From: a virus
Virus record (IMG/VR): IMGVR_UViG_3300030419_001603
Span: 1-45,870 of that record
Length of the DNA stretch: 45,870 nucleotides
Reading direction: 5' to 3' (one strand)
Shown: positions 41,091-45,870 of the stretch, one piece after another
Numbering within the stretch: the stretch's first letter is position 1
Layout: every line of letters starts with the position of its first letter
Notes under the pieces: model-generated
What the model saw: only the letters and a program-made list of their open reading frames with translations
Databases searched by the model: none
What the model was told of the DNA's origin: nothing
Translations under genes and position numbers: made by a program

Positions 41091-41134
41091 GCCTAGTATG
41101 GTATATATAGAGAGTTCGAGTCTCTCTCTAGGCT
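41091..41134 (+). ncRNA. tRNA-like acceptor/T-arm half structure
   Basis: GCCTAG (41091-41096) can pair with CTAGGC (41128-41133). Between them a perfect T arm: GAGAG (41110-41114), TTCGAGT loop (41115-41121), CTCTC (41122-41126). The TTC-G/A loop and G-C closing pair are canonical for tRNA positions 54-60. D and anticodon arms are absent; only about 13 bases replace them. A tRNA remnant, a tRNA mimic or an attachment-like tRNA 3' end is possible. The rest of 40924-41156 holds no gene. Confidence 0.35.
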
Positions 41135-41156
41135 CTAATAGATAAGGAGGTAGTAG

Positions 41157-41297
41157 ATGCCTAAAGGTAAGAGAAAAAAACAGTTCTCTAATTATAGTAC
41201 CTATAAGTTAGTAGATGGTACTAAGTTTAGAGCTAGAAATCTAGAAGATGCTAAAATCTATGCAGATAAAGTAGAGAGTAAGCTAGTAGATGTCTAA
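41157..41297 (+). CDS. Small basic protein, 46 residues
   Basis: MPKGKRKKQFSNYSTYKLVD, then GTKFRARNLEDAKIYADKVE. AAGGAGG ribosome site six bases upstream. The basic N-terminus is followed by a helical, mixed-charge half. Overlaps the next gene by eight bases. Unrecognised. Confidence 0.6.
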   Translation: MPKGKRKKQFSNYSTYKLVDGTKFRARNLEDAKIYADKVESKLVDV

Positions 41298-41421
41298 GCT
41301 AGAGAACATAGTAATAGATATAGTAGAGTATGCTCTAGAAGTAGTAGAGGGATTCGAACACCACCTATTTCTAGTAGCATACTTCTATATAATAATCGTA
41401 GTATTAAAAACATATCTATAA
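41290..41421 (+). CDS. Small membrane protein, 43 residues
   Basis: N-terminal acidic helix (IVIDIVEYALEVVEGFEHH) then a transmembrane segment (LFLVAYFYIIIVVLKTYL). Start overlaps the previous stop. Contains two CTAG sites in a stretch unusually rich in this tetramer. Unrecognised. Confidence 0.55.
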   Translation: MSKLENIVIDIVEYALEVVEGFEHHLFLVAYFYIIIVVLKTYL

Positions 41422-41503
41422 GGAGAATAGTAGTAGTTAAAGTATTGATAGAAGTATGTCAATAAGAGATAAGTTAAGTAATAACAGTTAATTAGGAGAC
41501 AGT

Positions 41504-41650
41504 ATGAAAGAGATAATTCATCATCTACTTGGCTCTTGTGGAGAAGGTCATGTTAGTCTATTGACCATTTTCTCTAGTGGTATTGTTTATCTATATAAAG
41601 ATTATATAGTACAAGCAATAAAGGAGATAAGAGATGTTCTATTCAAATGA
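41504..41650 (+). CDS. Small membrane-associated protein, 48 residues
   Basis: MKEIIHHLLGSCGEGHVSLL then a hydrophobic segment (TIFSSGIVYLYKDYIVQ). Ribosome site GGAG eight bases upstream. Overlaps the first amidoligase start by 17 bases, so it is probably co-translated with it; it might anchor or supply a substrate to that enzyme, an idea only. Confidence 0.55.
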   Translation: MKEIIHHLLGSCGEGHVSLLTIFSSGIVYLYKDYIVQAIKEIRDVLFK

Positions 41651-43466
41651 AGCTCTATTAATTAATACTAGATATGCAAGGTTCACTAATTATAAATCCT
41701 TTAGAGGAATTAATATTAGAACATTACATAGTAATAGACAAAGTAAGGCTATAGATAGTGAGTTGTTTAGAGATGTAAATAGTAGAATGGTTAGAATAGT
41801 AGATGTATTAAAAGACAATTCAGCTAATAAAGACAATAGATTAGTAGTTCTAGTAAGATTAATTAATGAGCTAGATAGGTCATATTCTAAATACTTAGTA
41901 TGTAGACCAACCGACCTAATATATTGTAGTAGAGAGTTGCATACAGTAGAATATGCACATAGTGTAGCATATGGAGGATTCTTAATAAACTATTACAAAA
42001 GTGCATCAGTAGAAAAACATTCAGTTATAACTGAGCCCGACCACTATAAAGGGTTTCATGGAATAACAAAATCAATTCGTCATATTCTACCACTATATAA
42101 GAAGTTACTAGATGGAACATTTGTAGATAAGTTTGATTGTAGAATAAAAGATAATAATAGATTCTATCTAAATAAATTTATTAGAAGAGCTATTAAAAAG
42201 TGTATTACATTCGAAGAGCATAATCCTGTAATCTATGAAAGTTGTTACTCTTGTAATAATATAGGTGGAATTTATAGGCGTAAGCAGTTTGAAGATGTAG
42301 TAGAACACTATTGCGATTGGTGTTATAGTAGTACACAAATACCATGTGATATATGTCTAGATAGCTTTCCTGTAATGGATTTAGTAGAAGCTAGAACTAT
42401 GGGTTCTATAGCAGATTTATACCTATCTAATGATATCTATAAAAGTTGTGAACCATGTATTAATTCATTCTTTAGGTCTTGTGATAGATGTAAGGAAGTA
42501 AAATATATAGACCTAGAGAAAATTAGAGGGTTATCTACTTCAAGTGAAAAGAGAAGATATAGAGATAGATGGCTGAGAGATAGAGATAGTAAACTTACAA
42601 GAGTAAATCATTCTAGTCTATGTTATAGTTGTACAAATATGAGACTTACAGGCATACTAGGTACTCCATATAGATTTAGAAGTTTACCAGATAAGTTCGC
42701 AGGTAAGAGTGAGTTTAATAGATTTGTTGGTATAGAAAGCGAGGTTATAACAGAATACTGTAGTGTAGATGACTATGTAGATAATGCTGAAATACCTAAA
42801 CACTTTGAAGCTATAGAAGATGGTTCTCTAAATGAAAATGGTGTAGAATTTAGAACTACTAGACCAATAATAGGAGAACAGGTAGATAACGCTCTAATGT
42901 CATTAGAGTATACTAATGTTAATGAATGGAATGAGGTAGATGAGAGTTGTGGAGTACATATACATATGAACGCTATAGACTTTGGATTTAAAGAGATAAA
43001 ATCAGTTCTATTAATAATGTCTAGAATACAAGACTTAATATATGAAAGCATACCAGAAGGTAGAAGAAGTACTCAGTATGCTAAGCCTATAACTATGAGT
43101 ACTAAAGACATAGCCAATATAGACAATTTACCTACTCTATTAAATAGCTACTATGGTATGGAGAATAGTTATATAGATGATAGTAAGTACAATACGGCTA
43201 GATATATAGGTACTAATATACACGCTAGGCTCTATCATGGTTCAATAGAATTTAGATATCATGAAGGTAGCGTAAACTCTAAGCCTATAAAAGATTGGAT
43301 ACTATTCCTTAATAGAATAATGTCTAAATCTAAAAAATTAAGTAGAGACAATAGTCTTTACAATAAGATAATTTCTAATAAGACTCAATCTATTGATATA
43401 CTTAGAGATGTAACAGGTACAAATGGTGTTGAGTATATAGAAAAACGAATAGATAAATATTGTTAA
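41634..43466 (+). CDS. Zinc-ribbon amidoligase (COOH-NH2 ligase), paralogue 1
   Basis: 610 residues. N-terminal region 1-200 unassigned; 204-333 holds six CxxC pairs (204, 227, 238, 272, 283, 330), enough for three zinc fingers; 360-600 is the ligase: VGIESE (365-370), EDGSLNENGVEFRT (395-408), CGVHIHM (439-445), and HGSIEFRYHEG (535-545) with RYIGTNIHARL just before. These match the Amidoligase_2 signatures GxExE, DGS...E and CGxHvH, whose residues bind ATP, metal and the acyl group in a glutamine-synthetase-like fold. It would join an amine to a carboxyl (an amide or gamma-glutamyl bond); substrate unknown. AAGGAG ribosome site. The long zinc-finger insert before the ligase is unusual. Confidence 0.85.
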   Translation: MFYSNEALLINTRYARFTNYKSFRGINIRTLHSNRQSKAIDSELFRDVNSRMVRIVDVLKDNSANKDNRLVVLVRLINELDRSYSKYLVCRPTDLIYCSRELHTVEYAHSVAYGGFLINYYKSASVEKHSVITEPDHYKGFHGITKSIRHILPLYKKLLDGTFVDKFDCRIKDNNRFYLNKFIRRAIKKCITFEEHNPVIYESCYSCNNIGGIYRRKQFEDVVEHYCDWCYSSTQIPCDICLDSFPVMDLVEARTMGSIADLYLSNDIYKSCEPCINSFFRSCDRCKEVKYIDLEKIRGLSTSSEKRRYRDRWLRDRDSKLTRVNHSSLCYSCTNMRLTGILGTPYRFRSLPDKFAGKSEFNRFVGIESEVITEYCSVDDYVDNAEIPKHFEAIEDGSLNENGVEFRTTRPIIGEQVDNALMSLEYTNVNEWNEVDESCGVHIHMNAIDFGFKEIKSVLLIMSRIQDLIYESIPEGRRSTQYAKPITMSTKDIANIDNLPTLLNSYYGMENSYIDDSKYNTARYIGTNIHARLYHGSIEFRYHEGSVNSKPIKDWILFLNRIMSKSKKLSRDNSLYNKIISNKTQSIDILRDVTGTNGVEYIEKRIDKYC

Positions 43467-43490
43467 TAACAGAAAATAAAGGAGAGAACA

Positions 43491-44444
43491 ATGTGTGGAA
43501 TATTCGGTTTCGCTAAGACTAGCGAAAAGCAGAATGACAATCAGCTAGAAATCCTTAAGAGATTACTAACTGAGCTTACAGACGAATCTTCTATAAGAGG
43601 TACTGATAGTACGGGATTTTCTATAATAAATCCCAAAGCTAGATATACATATAAGACTCTTATGGATTCATCTGAGTTAGTGGATAGTAAAGATTGGTCT
43701 ATCATACTTGATAAAGTAGATAGAAAAACTACTATCGCTATGGGGCATGTTAGACTAGCAACAACAGGAGATGTAAAACTAGAGAACGCTCACCCTTTTA
43801 ATATAGGTGATGTTACAGGTGTACATAATGGTATAATACATAACTACAATTATGTAGCTAGTTCTATGGGTAAGCCATCTCCAGATGTAGACTCCCAAGT
43901 TCTATTTCAATCACTTAATAGAAATGAGATGAGTAAAGCCTTCGAAGATATAAATGGAGACTTTGCTATTACTTGGGTAAAAGATAGTAATAAGAAAGTA
44001 CACCTAGCTAGAGAGAGTGGCAGACCTATGGTAGTATCGTATTGGAAGAAGGCTAGAGTTCTATTCTGGGCTTCTACTAGAAGCATTATGGAAGAGGCTA
44101 TGATTAGAGCAGGTTTGAGACTACCAATAAGTAATGTACCAGAGGATTATATATTTACATATGATACTGATAGCTTTGATGGTAGAACTAATCATGAATC
44201 TGTAGGGTTTGAGACTATTAGCCAAGATGACTACTTATATACCTCGTACTATAATTGGGGAGCTACTAAGTATTACCCTTCTCCAGCTACTAAGTTTCTA
44301 AATAGTAATACGGGTAGAACTTTAAAGTGCGACTATTGTTATGAGTATGTACCACAGGCTGAAGTATGGTTAGATGGATATAATAGAAATGTGTGCCTTG
44401 ATTGTGAATATATAGAAGGAGTTAATACTTGTGATAAAAAATAA
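43491..44444 (+). CDS. Class II glutamine amidotransferase with C-terminal zinc ribbon
   Basis: Releases ammonia from glutamine. 317 residues. Cys2 (MCGIFGF) is the Ntn nucleophile; RGTDSTG (36-42), GHVRLATTG (85-93), NAHPF (99-103) and HNG (112-114) form the glutamine site of GFAT/asparagine-synthetase-type GATase_6 domains. No sugar isomerase or synthetase domain follows; instead, residues 280-305 hold CDYC and CLDC, a zinc ribbon like those on the two flanking amidoligases. It presumably feeds ammonia to them or directly transfers it. AAGGAG ribosome site. Overlaps the next gene by 14 bases. Confidence 0.9.
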   Translation: MCGIFGFAKTSEKQNDNQLEILKRLLTELTDESSIRGTDSTGFSIINPKARYTYKTLMDSSELVDSKDWSIILDKVDRKTTIAMGHVRLATTGDVKLENAHPFNIGDVTGVHNGIIHNYNYVASSMGKPSPDVDSQVLFQSLNRNEMSKAFEDINGDFAITWVKDSNKKVHLARESGRPMVVSYWKKARVLFWASTRSIMEEAMIRAGLRLPISNVPEDYIFTYDTDSFDGRTNHESVGFETISQDDYLYTSYYNWGATKYYPSPATKFLNSNTGRTLKCDYCYEYVPQAEVWLDGYNRNVCLDCEYIEGVNTCDKK

Positions 44445-44739
44445 GAAAGTTATACTAGTAGGTTTTCCAGACCCTGTAAAACTTAAATCAAAGAAGTATG
44501 TAATTGAGAAGCTATATGAAAAAGCTAGAAAGAATCCTTTTCTAGTTAATAGCTCCTACAAGGAATACTTAGAGTTCTTAATAGAACAAATGGAGACATT
44601 AAGTAATGAGAATATTGATATAGATATAGAATCAAAAGATGTAGAGTCTAAGATATACGATACACTTAAGAAACTTAATTGGTTAAAGGTAATAAACGCA
44701 TTTATAGTGGGAGTTATCACTACAAACATAGGAGTCTAG
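44431..44739 (+). CDS. Hypothetical protein between amidotransferase and second amidoligase, 102 residues
   Basis: Not recognised. GTG start overlapping the amidotransferase. Basic N-terminal half (VILVGFPDPVKLKSKKYVIE), acidic-helical middle (NENIDIDIESKDVESK), and a hydrophobic C-terminus (VINAFIVGVITTNIGV) that could enter the membrane. Position inside the cassette, one base before the second ligase, suggests a partner, possibly an anchor or substrate. Confidence 0.65.
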   Translation: MIKNKKVILVGFPDPVKLKSKKYVIEKLYEKARKNPFLVNSSYKEYLEFLIEQMETLSNENIDIDIESKDVESKIYDTLKKLNWLKVINAFIVGVITTNIGV

Positions 44740-44740
44740 T

Positions 44741-45870
44741 ATGAGTCAAGATAAGAAAAATACTTTTACTTGTGTAGAGTGCCAAGAGAAATACAATCAT
44801 GATAGTGTTATATCTATGGAAGTAGATGTAGATGGGCTTTGGTGTGAGGATTGCTATTATGAAGTTTATTGTAGTTGTGATGCTTGTGGAGAAAATGTAT
44901 TAGTTGAAGAATCTCATAGTGCATGGGATGCCTACTATTGCTATGATTGTTTCAATGAATCATATGTCTATTGTGAATCTTGTGGAGAAACTGAGCATAG
45001 AGACGATGCTTCATATGGCAATGATGGGTATTATTGTCAAAACTGTTATGGAGGAGAACAGATATTAATAAGTAGATTAGAAAACTTAAAACTACCTATT
45101 TCTTCTAGATTAACAGAAGAGAAAGACTACAGTAGTGACTTCCCTGTTAATAGAATGGTTGGTATAGAAGTAGAGTGCCTAATCCCAGATGAAGATGGTA
45201 TAGATACGCCAGATTATTGGACTACATGTAGTGATGGCTCAATAAATACATCAGATTTTGAAGGGTTCTCTGGAGTAGAGATGGTATCATACCCTGCAAA
45301 TTCTGTAAAACTATTAGATAGTATAGTACATTTAATGGATTGGAAAGATAAATACAACGCAATAGTTAATAGAAGTTGTGGACTACATGTACACTTTAAC
45401 TCTCTAGATATGACTCCAAGAGAAGTCGCTCATGTAGGCATAGTATATAAATTCTTTCAAGGAATGCTTAAAGATATGATGCCTAATTCTAGACAGGATT
45501 CTAATTGGTGCAAAGATTTTGAATTAGATAATAACTCATTGAGAAATGTAGAGACAGAGGATTCATTAATAGACTTGTACTATAATGTAATGATGGACTC
45601 TGTTCCTTCTACAGAAAAATACAATGATGCTAGATATTGTGCTTTAAACATTCACTCTAGATACTATCATGGTAGCTTAGAGTTTAGACTACATTCAGGC
45701 ACTATAAATCAATGGAAAATAGTGAATTGGATATCTATATTAAATATTATAATAAACAAAGGAATAGAGATATCTAAATATAAAGATGATAAGTTCAAAG
45801 AGTACATCTCATCATCTTATCTTGAACATATTGTACCTACATTTGGAGAGGACTTAAGTTCCTATATTAA
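44741..45870 (+). CDS. Zinc-ribbon amidoligase, paralogue 2 (runs off the window, continues at 1-40)
   Basis: 376 residues visible, 389 when joined to 1-40. Six CxxC pairs in residues 11-102 (CVEC, CEDC, CDAC, CYDC, CESC, CQNC) give about three zinc fingers; then the ligase: VGIEVE (140-145), SDGSINTSD (164-172), CGLHVHF (213-219) and HGSLEFRLHSG (310-320). Corresponding motifs in paralogue 1 have the same order. It lacks that protein's long N-terminal region. Both ligases flank the amidotransferase in one operon, so they may act on different substrates or in two steps. Start ATG two bases after the previous stop. Confidence 0.85.
   Translation, partial: MSQDKKNTFTCVECQEKYNHDSVISMEVDVDGLWCEDCYYEVYCSCDACGENVLVEESHSAWDAYYCYDCFNESYVYCESCGETEHRDDASYGNDGYYCQNCYGGEQILISRLENLKLPISSRLTEEKDYSSDFPVNRMVGIEVECLIPDEDGIDTPDYWTTCSDGSINTSDFEGFSGVEMVSYPANSVKLLDSIVHLMDWKDKYNAIVNRSCGLHVHFNSLDMTPREVAHVGIVYKFFQGMLKDMMPNSRQDSNWCKDFELDNNSLRNVETEDSLIDLYYNVMMDSVPSTEKYNDARYCALNIHSRYYHGSLEFRLHSGTINQWKIVNWISILNIIINKGIEISKYKDDKFKEYISSSYLEHIVPTFGEDLSSYI

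Noticed and set aside
41021-41134. Complete tRNA gene
   Set aside because: A D-arm-like segment (41066-41083) exists, but no acceptor strand upstream of it pairs with the 3' strand; the only match (41091-41096) is too close for a full tRNA.
41091-41134. Prophage attachment site
   Set aside because: tRNA 3' ends are typical attP cores, but no integrase, excisionase or repressor was seen in this apparently complete genome.

Overview
This window looks like the complete genome of a tailed, probably lytic, double-stranded DNA phage. It is AT-rich, almost fully coding, uses Shine-Dalgarno sites, and encodes a full head, packaging, tail and lysis gene set. There is no long tape-measure protein; large internal-virion-type proteins and a P22-like portal point to a podovirus-like particle. 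No integrase, repressor, RNA polymerase or DNA polymerase was seen. The last open reading frame runs off base 45870, continues in frame at base 1 and stops at 38-40, one base before the next start codon. The two ends therefore join and the map is probably circular or circularly permuted. A lipoprotein in the lysis block suggests a diderm host. An aquatic source is only a guess from overall resemblance to uncultured marine phages.

Layout. The plus strand from 38.4 kb through 45.87 kb and on across the junction to 6.6 kb is one early-type arm. The minus strand from 38.2 kb down to 6.6 kb is one late-type arm. The arms diverge at 38.24-38.44 kb, where back-to-back promoters sit, and converge at 6597-6600, where two stop codons share TTAA. 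One promoter motif (TACTTGCA, then about 15-16 bases, then a TAGTAAATT-like element) occurs at five places that fit transcription starts.

Early arm. Bases 0.3-6.6 kb hold recombination and replication genes: a Cas4/RecB-type exonuclease with an iron-sulfur signature, a Rad52-type annealing protein, a single-stranded DNA-binding protein, a winged-helix protein, an Hjc-like resolvase and a DnaB helicase. The polymerase would have to come from the host. Bases 38.4-41.6 kb hold small unknown and zinc-finger genes. They also hold the only large non-coding region (39.32-39.94 kb), with five spaced palindromes that may be a replication origin or operator array, and a tRNA-like half structure. Bases 41.6-45.87 kb hold the most unusual cassette: two paralogous zinc-ribbon amidoligases (COOH-NH2 ligase, glutamine-synthetase-like fold) flanking a class II glutamine amidotransferase that itself carries a zinc ribbon. 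A gamma-glutamylcyclotransferase-like gene lies between the terminase genes. Together they suggest a phage system that makes or edits gamma-glutamyl or isopeptide amide bonds on an unknown target.

Late arm, in transcription order: small genes and a metallophosphoesterase, small terminase, cyclotransferase-like protein, large terminase, portal, scaffold, major capsid protein, head-tail proteins, a 1181-residue tail fibre or spike with a self-cleaving S74 chaperone, a lysis block (lipoprotein, four small one-helix membrane proteins, M15 endopeptidase), an 820-residue tail protein, and five large proteins that look like internal or ejected virion proteins. The last has two domains that resemble ADP-ribosyltransferases, each preceded by a copy of the same roughly 30-residue module, so it may be an effector carried in the particle.
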